A stretch of DNA of 64,000 nt from Acanthopleura granulata (taxonomy: Eukaryota > Mollusca > Polyplacophora > Chitonida > Chitonidae): assembly GCA_016165875.1 (NCBI GenBank), contig JABBOT010000006.1:1947438-2011437 (forward strand), in the 5' to 3' direction. A program made the translations under genes and the position numbers. The notes under the pieces were generated by a model. The model did not search any database. It saw only the letters and a program-made list of their open reading frames with translations, and had not been told where the DNA came from. Each line of letters begins with the position of its first letter. Positions within the stretch are counted from its first letter, which is position 1. Positions 1-12,600 of the stretch are shown piece by piece.

Positions 1-1104
1 CAGTAGGATTTTGTCACTTCATATACACAAACTGCTGGGCATCTGCATTCAGAATTCAAATAGGCCTACATATAGAGATCTAGGAATTCATTTGCCCTAT
101 GGACTTGGAAAGCAACAATTTCAAGTAATAAGGCTAGAAAATGAAGCATCCAAATCAACAGGCCATCAGCTGAGGCAATATTTTACCAAACCCGAATTCC
201 CAGAGACTACTTTCATTAATAAAATTAGCATTACAAAATCGTAAAAATATATTATTTTATAGGAAGATAGTTAACTGGAAGTGTAGAAGTAGTCAACAGC
301 TTCCAGTGATATCGGGGAGACATGCGTGTATAACAACGGATGCACGTAACAAAACATATACAAGTGAGATCACTGATACCCACTGGGTCCATCAGCAAAC
401 AGACTAATGTATATTCAGATCTTTTCAACGCAGTTTACACAGATGGCAAAAGTAAGTCTAACCCCCCCAAAATTGAATTGAAATATTTTTCTGGACAGTG
501 TTAAATCATCTTTCCCATGTCGTGTGCTCCTCTTTAGTATTTTGTTTGCTTGTATAGTTGCTTATTTGATTTAGGGTTTTGCCGATACTTAAAGAATTTT
601 TCCTCTTACCACGACGGTCAAGTTCACGAGTGGATGAAATCTGGAGTGTAAAAAATGAGCCATGGGCTATCGCAATGATACATTTTACAGTGAGATTTTT
701 TTCTCTCCATTGGGATCTCACGCCATGTAATATGACTTTGCTTATTTCACTTCTGACGTTACACGACTAGTGGCCTTGACCTTTCACTGATGACCTTCGC
801 CATATTACGTAACATGAAAACAAACAGCACTCCTCATTAGTATCAGAATAGTCAGATTGGGCCAATTCATTACACTTTTGAAAATCAGCTCTGAACCCTG
901 ACCAGCTGAATCGAAGTCGATATGCCCTGACACACACACCAACTCCCCAACAAACACCATAAATTTGTTGAAATAATATTTACGTCAACACCAACACGTA
1001 ATTGACACTATCCCTCTAAAACAGATTTCGAGGTAGAAATGGGGGTAGAGGAGCAGGGACGTGAACGAAATTGAAGTCTATCTGAATTTCTCCGTTCGAA
1101 AAAG
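1..1104. other. Intergenic sequence, no gene seen
   Basis: AT-rich sequence with no recognisable coding segment on either strand. The only structure noted is a short CA run near 930 and a poly-C/A stretch near 463. It lies beyond the 3' end of the filamin-like gene. Confidence 0.6.
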
Positions 1105-1640
1105 TGAATGGGAAAAGGTGTAATACTGATGAAGCAGGTAAAATGCAGATACAAAAAATAAGTAGCTTATTTCGCAGCATGTAATGTAAGTAAAATGCAC
1201 ACACCAAAAGCACACAGCGTGTGATCCTAACGAAATAAGTAAACTGCAGACACAAACAATAAAAAGCATATTGCACAGTGTGTAATCCTCATGAAATAAG
1301 TAAAATGCAGGCTCACAAAAAAGTAGCATATTGCACAGCGTGTAATGATGATAAAATAAGTAAAATGCAAGCAAAAGAAACAAGTTGCACATTTCACAGC
1401 ACGTCATGCCGATCAAATATGTAAAATGCAGACAAAAAAAAATAATAAATAGCATATTTCACAACGCGTATAAGTAATAAGTAAAATGCAGACTCACAAA
1501 AAGTAGCATATTGCACAGCGTGTAATAATGATAAAATAAGTAAAACGCACAAATCCCCCAAAAATAAATAGCATATTTGACAGCGTGTAATCCTGATCAA
1601 ATAAGTAAAATGAAGACTAAACAAAAATTGTCAGCATAAT
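1105..1640. repeat. Minisatellite, about nine copies of a ~54-62 bp unit
   Basis: A diverged tandem array. Each unit carries the core ataagtaaaatgca, followed by an A-rich spacer and then catattgcacagcgtgtaat. Cores fall near 1189, 1243, 1297, 1359, 1420, 1479, 1537 and 1602. Unit length varies because of the A-run. The repetitive minus-strand open frames across it come from the array and are not a protein gene. Confidence 0.85.
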
Positions 1641-3466
1641 GCACAATGAATCACATAATAGCCCACTAAATTCATTCTCATTACATCTGATTAAAAATAA
1701 TAATTACTAAGATAAGTAATATAAAAAAAAAAAATCTTTTTTAACTTAAAAATAACGGTAGGGACATAAAGATGCTTGTAAACTTTACAGTGAAAATGTT
1801 ACAACAATGATTCGGTCCATTTGTGAGATGAAAGACGATTTTTATAGGCTCTGCTTTCGTGATGCGTACTTAGCCAAGTCAATCCTTAAGTATCGCCACA
1901 AAAGATGTTGTACAGATGTGAAGTGCACTACGTTATGGGTTACTTGGCACTACGTATGCTTCATGAAACATTGCAATTGAAGTGGAGGAGGCCACGGAGT
2001 GCGAGGGTAGTGAGCTTTCGTTGAGTCCGCACTCTGACGTTACCACCCTCGTATTCCGAAGAGACACCAAGGCATCTTCGACCACAACAATAAGGGGCGA
2101 AAAGCATATAAAGTACATAACTGCTAACGGTTCATCACATATAACAAATGACAACAATTAAAAAATGAGCAATAACAATATTAACGTATAATAGTATGAG
2201 TTTTTTGTACGCATACCATGTTCTCTTTCGACGTTCAACGCCACTCACGGAAAAACAAAGACTAAGAAACATTGGAAGAAAACAGAAAGAAGGGTTAACT
2301 ATTTCACAAAACTACACCATTTGTGGAATTCTTACAACATATCGCATCCTGAAAAAATTGCGTTACGTTAACAAATTTTTGAGTATATAGGCTATAATGC
2401 CATTATTAACGAAGACAACATTCATTGTATACACTATAATAAGTTCACGTGTAGGTCATGTTTTGATATTATGTTTCCATGAAGCACCCAGTTATACTAA
2501 CAGCCACGGAAACTTCTCTTGGAAAGCAAAGTAAAAATATCAACTCCGGAAGTTGTACTAAAATGAAGTCAGAACTGTGCCTCACAACCGCCTGCGGTTG
2601 GTTCGGAATACATAGAGCTACTGCGCTAGCTACTGACTTGATACAAGTTACCGCCTGTTAATAAGTCTAAAGGACAAAACATTTACATGTATATATGTGT
2701 AGAATGCATGCGGAAATTAAATACGTGTCCATTCCTCGTAGGAGATGGGGATCACAAGTTCGAAGGGTTTGCTCATGATAACAGCTAGAAGCGAGAAAGA
2801 TTAAACATTATCCTTCCTGAAAAGCGGTCCATTGGTCGACCTAACCAGAGGTGGCCATAGGTTCAGTACCTGCCAGAGGAGACTATGTCCGGATTCCTTA
2901 AAGTTAAGAAGCTCCTTCGTATGAAAGGCGCATATATCTGTCAGTGCGTGTTTACATAAGCCACACGCTTATACTATAAAAAGGAGCGATGTGCTCCTCT
3001 GTAGACTTCCAACATAATAGTGCCACACATTCACGATGTCCCAACAGTTCTTTTTCGCCTAACTGCTCGTGATCACTTGATAGTATTTAACACCGCAGCC
3101 AGTTCTACCCACTACAAGATTACTGTTAGCTAGGTCATGTAGTGAAATCTGAAAGCACATAACTATATCTTCAGTCACATGCAGTTTCTAATTGTATGCT
3201 GTGTCATCATGTGATCTGGCGTCTGCTAGGCAAGGCATTTTGATAGGTCACAATAGCAACTTTTTTCTGGAACTTCACTGATCGAAATGTGTTTTTTGGT
3301 GTGAACACGAAGTACCCACTGAAGAGTAAAACCTGGAGAGAGTTAAAGAAAGGAGTGCCACCAAGAAGCTGTCATCGTCGGTGACGTTTGGAACGCTTCT
3401 CACGACTCTCACGAGAATTTTACAATTTACGGCCTCTCCACAGCGAAAGTCACTGAGCGATTACCG
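1641..3466. other. 3' flank of the filamin-like gene, nothing else recognised
   Basis: No filamin repeat or other domain could be read on the minus strand here, which argues that the filamin-like gene ends at 3467. I did not find a convincing minus-strand AATAAA close to the stop, so the 3' UTR end is undefined. A short stretch at 2700-2950 looks like old repeat but matches nothing else in the window. Confidence 0.5.
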
Positions 3467-3679
3467 CTAGAATGTAATCCTCACGACAAAGGGGCTGTTA
3501 GGGATACTCTCGTCTGACCACTTCACATAAATGGCGTAGTACCCAGGAGAGGTAACTTCGTATGCCACCTCGTACCGGTTATCGCCTGAGTAAATGACGC
3601 TGGTCTCCCCAACCAGCTCAGCAGAGGGCCCTTTGATACCCACTGTCAGGTACCCGTTTCCGGCACCCTCCGTGATAAC
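3467..3679 (-). CDS. Last exon: second filamin repeat and stop
   Basis: Acceptor TTCTCGTCGCAG|GTTATC; phase 0. It continues LFFE from the previous exon as VITEGAGNGYLTVGIKGPS, then YEVAYEVTSPGYYAIYVKWS and IPNSPFVVRITF before TAG at 3469-3467. Together with the previous 20 residues this is a complete filamin repeat of normal length (about 90 residues), including the G-x-Y and IPxSPF hallmarks. A GTGAGG inside the final codons could act as a donor, but its exon side (TTTGTC) is poor and no further repeat is found to the left, so the TAG is taken as the true end. Confidence 0.85.
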   Translation of the reverse strand, partial: VITEGAGNGYLTVGIKGPSAELVGETSVIYSGDNRYEVAYEVTSPGYYAIYVKWSDESIPNSPFVVRITF

Positions 3680-6600
3680 CTGCGACGAGAACGACAGACT
3701 AGAGAGCAGCATTTAAAAAAAGAGAAATAAAATAAAATAAAAAAAAACAACAAACCCCACCCCCCCAAAAAACAGATAGGTGCATTTCGATAAACTACTC
3801 CTTAAATGAAGGCATCGAAAGAAAGAGATTCGTAACCAGTCCTCCACCAAAATGGACGTTCCAGATCAGTAATCAAACGACCAATTTCCTAAATAAGGAT
3901 GAATGCAAATCACCAAAGAATTAAGGAAGTATATAATGTAAGAAATTAGAACGGACTCCCGTCTGTGGCATGCATATATCTCCATCCAATACTAAAAGCA
4001 AAGTTACGACTGCTGAGTGATACAGTGTAGTTCACAAATGGCCGCACGTAATCAGTGAAATCTGGCCTCTTGTCAATCCAGCCAGGAAACCTAGAATGCT
4101 CTTTAGATCAGGCGTAAATCTGACTGACTCTCGCTACCACTTAATACGACTTATCAAAGGTATTTATAGGATTTATAACTTATTTAAAACGCCTAGCTCT
4201 TGATTCTGAAAGGTAAAATACTTCTTTCATTACTAAAATGAGATCAAATTTACTTTCTGCGAACCGAAAATAAGACCTAAAATTATGTTTCAAATTTTTT
4301 ACTCCAGACCAGAAGTGGCTTTAGTGCAATTGGTTCCAGACGTCGTGATCAATATAGACTTAGAGTAAGTGAAGTATTCAAATCTTAGATCAGGTCAACC
4401 GGTAAAATAATATCCAAAGGAAAATGGTCATGTCAACAGTTTGTATTTACTCTCTACACTGTAAATATATGTCTTGTAAACCTGTCTTATCTTAGCTACG
4501 AACTTCTATGTACCAAAAATACAACTTACCTCGAAAAAGAGCTTTGTGCCGACCGTGCCTGTTTCGAGCCCAGGTCCTATAGCTCGACAGCGGGATGAAT
4601 TGCTGTAGGAGCTGTGAGGGGCTTCAATGGGCTCAAGTCCCAGGTCGCCGTCATCCGAGGCCGAGGTCAAGTCTTCCTGGTACCTCACCAGCATATCGAA
4701 CAGCTCTCGAATCGGGTTAGATGACTCACAGTCTTCATTGTCGGCAGGCGAGCATAATTCTTTTTCCTGCGTAAGGCAAGAGTTGGTTCCAGTACCTTCA
4801 TGAAGGCGTGACACTGAGCAGTTGTCAGCCAAAGGCGAACCTTCGAGGAAGTCAGAGTAGCTGGTGAGCATCAACTCACTTCCGGAATCTCCCGCCCAAG
4901 CACCCAGGTTGCTCTGCTGACCACGCGGAGACGTCGACGTGTCCTTCTCCGGTGTGGTGGCTTCGGGATCTATCTCGGCGCTGCCCGATTCAGCATCTGC
5001 GTGTTTCTCATACAGGTTGCTGAAGACGTTTATCTGACTGAGCAATTCGTCTCTGTGACTCATGGATAAACCGAAACCGTAGTATGACTCCTCGTTTAAC
5101 GTTGACGATCTCTGCATTTGTATTTCTTTCTTTTTAGCAGTTGGCGTTCCTCCGTAAGAACGGCGGCGGGCTGATACGTCACACATGTCTGCAGCGGAGG
5201 CAGAGATCCCACAGATCGAAGACGATCCTTCGTCCTGTATGTTTTTAGACGTACAAACCTTTGCAGAGCTTAACGAACTTAACGAATCAACACAATCTCT
5301 CTCTACGGAGCATTGACTGTCCGAATCAACCAGAGCAAAGGACCGCCGCCGAAATTTCATCTTTCTACACTGGGTAGCACTAAGACCAGCTCCAACGATC
5401 TCCTGCTTCATCTGCTGTTCGGCTTTGAGTTGATGTTCAGTGTTGATACGCTCAACTTTTTCATCTCTCTGACTTCGTTTTTCTCGATTTCTCGAAAAAG
5501 CCGATGAAGGTTTTTCTTTCCCAGAAATCAGGCCTGAATACTGATCCTCTCTATCCGGAGAAGCACACTTACACAGTTCCGTATCAGAAAGGCTGCAAGA
5601 ATCCTGAGGGCGGGTCCTCGGCTTGCGCGACCGTTTCCCATCCGAGGTTGTTCTACAGATTTGCCCACGTGAAACAGGCACGCTCTGATTTTTCCTTTGC
5701 CTTTCACAAAGATTTTCTTTTTCCTCGTCTCCAGAAGGACTGTTACTCGCACTTCTTAAAAGCCTCGGGTCCAGTTCTATTTGCCCTTGGTAAGGGTGAC
5801 GGCACACTGGCCTATGTCCGTTAGGATTAGGAATTGAATGGCGCTGTCTTCGCCACTGTCGACCCGGAGACGAGCACCGACTGTCCGCGATACCGCTGTC
5901 TACCGTTTCAACGGTTGACTGCCTCACGGGCTGTAGACCACACATCTCCTCACGATTGTTCTTAAGCCACTGGTGCACGTCGTAGTGACTATGGTCGCTG
6001 GCCATGAAACCGTTGGGCTCTGCCACTTCTGACGCCGGCTCATAGACTATCTGAGGCAGGTTGTCTCCGTACCACACGCTCAGTGGACTCCGTGCTCCGC
6101 CACACTCTGGAGGCATGTAGTGAGTCGAAATATCCACCGAAGAACAGTGTTGAGGTTCCGTGCTCAGTTCGAGGTGTCCAGACAACTTATATGTTTTTCT
6201 CTGTCTCGTCGATGACCTAGGCGAAACCCAGCCGGTCTCCTGCTTGATTTCCTCGTAGGTGATTTGTGTCCATTTGTCGATCTTTGGGGTCGGGATGCGA
6301 ATGAACATTTGTGACGAATACCAGGTTGATGAGCGGGGTGCATTGCAGCTTATGTCAACAATAGTGTTGAAGCCTTCGTCAGGGTGGCTAGGGTATACCA
6401 AAGGCTCTTGTCGATTTTGGCGAGAGAAGGCAGACAATGTTGTCGTTGCTAACCTCTCGCCGTCTGAACGATTCGAAAGTTGATGGTGTGATTTGTCGAG
6501 TTCGCTGTCACCGCGTTGGTGTCGACTCCCCTTTTCTAAACTCCACGATAACTGTCTCTCTTTTTGACTTAAAGATGTTTCACTCCCCAGATTTGTCGTT

Positions 6601-9600
6601 CCTTGTGGCATATTGTCTCCCTCCAGAACCTCAGTCACTTTTATCTGATATCCACTTTTCGTCACTGTGTCATTCAAAGTCTGCTGGGGTTGCACCTTGT
6701 CTTCAACGAGCGTTGCATCTTCTCTTACGAGATAACCTTCTTCCAAATCATCCTTGCCTTTCCTTTCGTTGCCAGAGAGACAAGAACTATTTTCCTCGTC
6801 AGCTACCCTCACACAACCGTCCATTATCTGTTGATTCTCTTTGAAGAGAGACTTTTCACTCCCAGCAGATGACTCTTCGCTTACCTTTTGCAGCAAAGTC
6901 ACATCTTGTCTAACGAGACTCCCCCTGCGCGTGTTCGAGGCTGGTACGACTATCACTGTCGCCGTGGGTCTGGCACTGCTCGCTGACTCCACCTCGCAAG
7001 CCGTACCCATGCTTTCATCACGTGATAACTTTTTCAAGACATTGTTCGGTTGAGCAAATACAGCATTATCTCCAGCACTGAGGGCACTGTCAGATACATC
7101 AACGGCATCCACTGAAGTCTTTTCAGATATTCCCATGATTCGTCCTCTTTGCATACAGCGGGGGTCGACGTCTGTATTAATCGCCAGTAAATTGCTCTCA
7201 GAAGCCTGCGACTGCAGACTCTGGATCGAGTGAGTAAGAGCCCTTTGACTGATATAATAACAAACCTTGTGCAAGCTCTCAGACTGGAGAAGTTTTAAAG
7301 ACGGGCTCTCCGGTGGAGTCTTCGTCGAACAGGACATTTGCTTACTCAGTTTACGACCTTCAGGCCCGACAAGGTCTTCGGATGAAGAAGGTTTAACTTC
7401 TCTACAGTCTGAAGTTGCTTGAAAATTCCCCAAGAGCTTTACATGTGGCGATTCTGAAACTTCGTTGGACGAGCTTGTTGGAATTACTGGACTTCCGTTT
7501 GCTTTCTTTGTGATGTAAGTGGCGTTTTCTAGTGAAATTTTCTCAAGATCAAGCACGGTTTCACCTTCAGAATGACCGGCCATATTGAAAGTGTCCGTAT
7601 TGTATTTAACTTGATCATCGCTCATACACCCAGAAGAAATATTGGGCGGAACTACGTTTCCTGACAAATTATTTTCTCTGACAATATTCATTTCCGTCTC
7701 AATTGGATTTACCGTTGCGTCTGCGGCGTTTGATTTATCTTCAGCTTTAGTTTCATCGGCATTCCTCGCCGAGGAAGGCTCTAATGAAAGCCCTTCAGAA
7801 AAATCGACACATTTCTGCCTAGGACATCGCCTCTTTTGGAGAGAATCATACGCAGACTGCATAGCAGTATTCACCATTGACTGAGCATAAGACTCTGTTT
7901 GGGCACAACGGCCCTCAGACAACTTCAATTTTCCCGAAACATCGTCTCCGCCACTGTGCTGATCAGCCTGATCTTTTCCATTCGCACTGTCACTATTAAT
8001 TTTATTATTGTTGTTATTGTTAACATGTTTCACATCTGCTTCCTTTCTGGGCGACTGCTCGGGGGTAACAGGGGGACATTTTTCAGTCAGTTTATCTGGC
8101 ACTTCCAGCAAAACACCAGGTTTATTGTTCTTCGTGGAGCTTTGAGAAGCAGGCGTTTTAGCTAGCTCTGCGGCAGGTGTTGACAAGTTAGTTTGCCTAT
8201 TTAACGCCGTATATCGCCCAGACTCGTCTAGTGACACCTCGTTCCCTCCTCGTGTCACAACTCTCCGTAACACCCGTCTCCGGGTCACCGTTCCTTGTTT
8301 TGACAACCTCCCGTTCAGGCCTACCGTTCGGGAAAGTGTTCCCATACTCGGCTGGTGGGTTAGCTGCGTTGAACCTGTGGTTCTGGGAACGCTATAACAC
8401 GACAGATCTGGTGGATTGTCTCTTTCGAAGGAATCAATGGATCGGCCGGAGTCCACCGAATCTGAACATTTTCCCCCAAAAATTCCGACTCGGCGATCTC
8501 GCGAGAACTGTTTTTCAAGATGGCCGACAGATTCGGCGACCTTTGAAGTGAAAGGGCTCCCGGGAATGTGGTTGCCATGGGAGATAACACTTATTTTGTG
8601 CTCCCCTGAACTACGCGGCACGTAGCTAACCACGTATTTTCCCTTCCCAAGGCTTTGGTAATCAAATGGAATTTTCTTCTCTTGTTCGTCCACGTTCTCG
8701 ATGCTTTTCTGTCGAAAGTAGGCGTTGCCTTTGCCGTCGTCGACATACTTCACGTCGTTGGTTTTAGAGACGTCGAAGTCGTCCGCGGTCAACAGTTGGG
8801 ACATTCGCCTGGTCGGATAAATACTCATGATCTTTTCGCTGCAAATTTCGTTACGCGGACCTTTAATTTCTATCTGAAGGTCCAGCATCGCGTGTGGCTC
8901 GGTGTAAATGTAGAACTTGCACCTCTTCCCTACTACACCCATCATTAGGCCGTTCCCTTTCACTGAACAATTTTTAGTCATCCTGTCGATGCTTTCTGAG
9001 CTGGGAACATAGGCCGGCCGTTTGGCGGCGCAGTATGCAGCCCCATCTTCCGTCTTTGCGGACGCCCACTTAATAAACGTTAAGAGTTGTCGTATCTTAG
9101 GCTCTGTCGTCTGATCCGCTATCGCCATCTCTTCCGGGGTGATAATTCCCTGTACAAGAACAACGGCAGAAGTACAGTCAACAGATTAATTTGCAACACT
9201 GACACAAGATGGCATAATGTATTAGCGAAAGGCGATTAGACTCGGGAAAGCTTGAACATCAACTTACGGGTTGGTGTGAGCTGGAGAGTAATGAACATCT
9301 CCCGCTCAAAATACACCTACATAGCATTCTGACCAAAGCAAAAGCAGCTATGACAGTGGGAGGTGGTAAATTGTCCGGTCTTTTGTCGATGTATCTCAGA
9401 TCTTTCCTCTCTCTGTTCATGTAAATGCGGAAATAGTATAAACTTACACGCGCTCTAGCACCATGACCTAAAACAGAATTAGTTTTAGAAAAAATGCATT
9501 GATTTTAATCGCAATGGAGAGTCTGGGAATTTGCATCTCAGTAACTGTGGCGTATTATGCTTTATACAGTGGTTCGATTTTCTTTTTGTGTGACTCTTTG

Positions 9601-12600
9601 TTGTCTCTTTGTTGATTTCCACATGCCTACACGCGCATGGGAAAACTACTGTATTTGTAAGTACATTCTCCAAATCATATCATTGGCACATGTAGATCTC
9701 AGTGTCACGGATTGAAATTTTTCGCACGTCCCATTGATTGCGCAATTCTCAGTACGCCATCATGTTAACCCTTCCCACCTCGTTGCCCGACACAGTAACC
9801 ACTCCTGGCCCCACAGTCCTTTATGCGTGTAGTTATGCTGTGACATTTCTTATGAACCTTGTGCAATGTCTTATTCCATGAGTGCATCCGTCGTTTGATC
9901 ACCTCTGTGTTATCTATGACCTTTCCAGGAGACGAAGGCGACCCATCCATCATTATAGTCTTCCCAGTACAATAACAACAGCTGTTATCAATCACAGAGA
10001 CATAACAAGGAGTGATTAATCCAATGCCATGTGCGCACAGTTTTAGGCAGAAAGTAAATATGCTGAGCTCGTGTCTCATTTAATAATTGAATGCTGTTTA
10101 AGATATATGTATAGTATTTAATACTGTACAGTGGCTTCATCTCCGGCCGTAGAAGGGAAAGCGCGCCAACAGCCTGCTAGTGGTCGTGTGTTTCTGTCCG
10201 GCTTTTCCCCCACCATAACCGCCGTCGTATATGAGAAATATTCTTGAGCTCTAATCGAAAAGCCGGTCTCTTTCACCACTTTGTTCCTCAACACAAAAAG
10301 CGACAACTAAAGCCGAACGAGGGCAAAACACAAGATCCTATCTTCTAATAACAGACTGTCGGCTATTTCGCAGTTTTAAACCATTTGCGTTTGGAGAATA
10401 TCTAATTTAACTTATGAATTATTTAACGCTCTATGAATTATTTTTCCAGCTAGTAGTTATAGGCTACTCAGACTTGCAACTGGAGGTAAGTTCTACACCT
10501 TTGTTAAATTATATAGCAACCATTTCAGATTCAGTTGGGACAAACTGGTCGGGCACAATCCGTGGCTACAGTAAGTCAGTAAAGAAAGACGCCCGAGTAA
10601 TGCGGTACTCAGGTATATTTGTTTAATACTAAAGAAGCCAACATTACGGTGGGAGTAAACAGGGCAGAAACTGGTGGAAGCCCACGACCTTCCGCAGGTT
10701 GCCGAAAGACATTCCCTCGTACAACCCGAGAGGAAGACAGCATGATCTGGAGCTCCCAACGCCCGCACTGGTGAGTGGCTCAAGGGTTTTCGGAGTGCGC
10801 TAGAAAGCTAAATACTGGGCCACGGTGGCCCCAAAAGTTGTTAAGTCTGGTCGCTACAAGCAGATTTATTTGAGCAAGAAATGGCAGGCACATATACATG
10901 TGTAACACTTGCTTGTTTTTTGAAAATTCATCCACAAAATTTCATTGCAAATATATAAACCGCATACGATTCGTGCCTTATAGTTTTACTTCCTGTAATT
11001 TTTCTTGAAGGATTGTCTTTTGCCTTTTCTTTAGAAACGAGTTTTTCGGTTAATATGGATATGGAGATTTTAAGCTAGGTAGTTGGTAAAATCAGCTAGG
11101 TGGCGTGGATATCTGTTGATGTTAACTTAAGCCATAAGCCTCATCAGTCATAGATAAAACATCACTGCGTATGCCCTCAAACCTCAACTTTATAAAAAAA
11201 TAATTCATTTATAATAACTAATAATTTATAATTAACTCTGTCTGACGAGACAACACCACAATGTTTATCAATATTTAACACAGTGTTGCACTCCTCTGAT
11301 TGCAAGTCGAGCATCACGACCAGAGGTTTGAAACTAGTACTACTTCTCATACGGCACAAACTCTAAGCTGTTAATTGTCCTGTAAAGTGGCTGAGCCGAG
11401 AATGGAATCACACAATTACTACCCGTCCAAACTTCCACCGACCGTGATGTATTAATTATCTATTTGATCGGGACGTAACGCAGAGCTCTAGGACTTTTGA
11501 CCTATACAACGTTAATAGTCAGTTTTATAGAGGTGGGGCAAACCCACAAAATCTCAAGCAAACCACCGCCCTTCGGTAGGTTGGCGACAAACCTTATGAC
11601 TTAAACGAGAAAATAACGTAAAAACGATGCCGAAATCAGATGAAAGAGCTCCAAATTTATGTACAGATATGTTCTTTAGTATTTATTTTGATTTTCTTTT
11701 TCACGAGAAAAAAGTATTTGAAAATATCTTTGTATGGTGGTCATTTTGGGACCATCTCATGGCATATATAGTCTTTTCATAATAATGTTCTAAAGATGTG
11801 ATGCATGTCTCATGAATATATTTGAATGTAAATTAGTTTCTTTTTTATCTTTAAACATATGCTTTAACCTGAATTTTGATAATATTTATAAATATATTCA
11901 AAATATAGATATGATCAAAATCTCAGTTGGGTAAAAAAAACAAATTTTAACGCAAATATATTTATTAAATATGTGCAACACAGTCATTTATAACATTATT
12001 ACGCAAAGACAATATATACCAGATGTGGCCCCATATAATCACCATACAAAAATGTTTTAAGTACTCGCTTCTACCGAAGGAGAAAATCAAAATAAATTTA
12101 AAGACTTTATCTGCAAATCAATTTTCATGCTCTTTCATCTGATTTCGCATCGATTTCATGTTTTCTTCTCCTTTAACGCCAGAGTCAGGGTAATGTTTGA
12201 ATCTTTGACTGCACTGATCTGGGACCCATGACATACCTGTGGATAATTGGGACAGAAGTCGTGATTTCTATCCCTGAATGGAATAAAATTCTACTCTACA
12301 TTTCTTAGCATTTGGAATTACAGTTATTTTGTAAACGTTTACAACATGAAACAACCCAGCCTTTTCTTTCACATGTCATTATAAATATTACTTGAGACTG
12401 TCTTAATAATGTCTGCTGTAAATACCGTTATTTATGTATTTATTTACTGGTGTTCTACGCCGTACCCAAGAATACTGTGTTGTTTTAAATGTAATCCTCG
12501 ATGTGTATAAGCCCTCATATACAACTGATTAGCACCAACTAAAAAATACCTGTGAATTATTACGTTTACGATAATGATTTCGTCAACCATTAAACCTCAC

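Noticed and set aside
1078..1624. Overlapping minus-strand open frames with repeated HFTYL motifs
   Set aside because: They lie entirely in the ~60-bp minisatellite, and the repeats in the product follow the DNA unit in more than one frame.
5313..8948. Many plus-strand open frames of 60-135 codons
   Set aside because: They are the antisense of the 4.6-kb coding exon and show no independent domain or splice signal.
9765..10079. 104-codon minus-strand frame with several Cys
   Set aside because: It lies in the intron before the 4.6-kb exon, has no convincing acceptor/donor pair and matches no family. The join of 23048 to 9149 is already exact in the CH domain.
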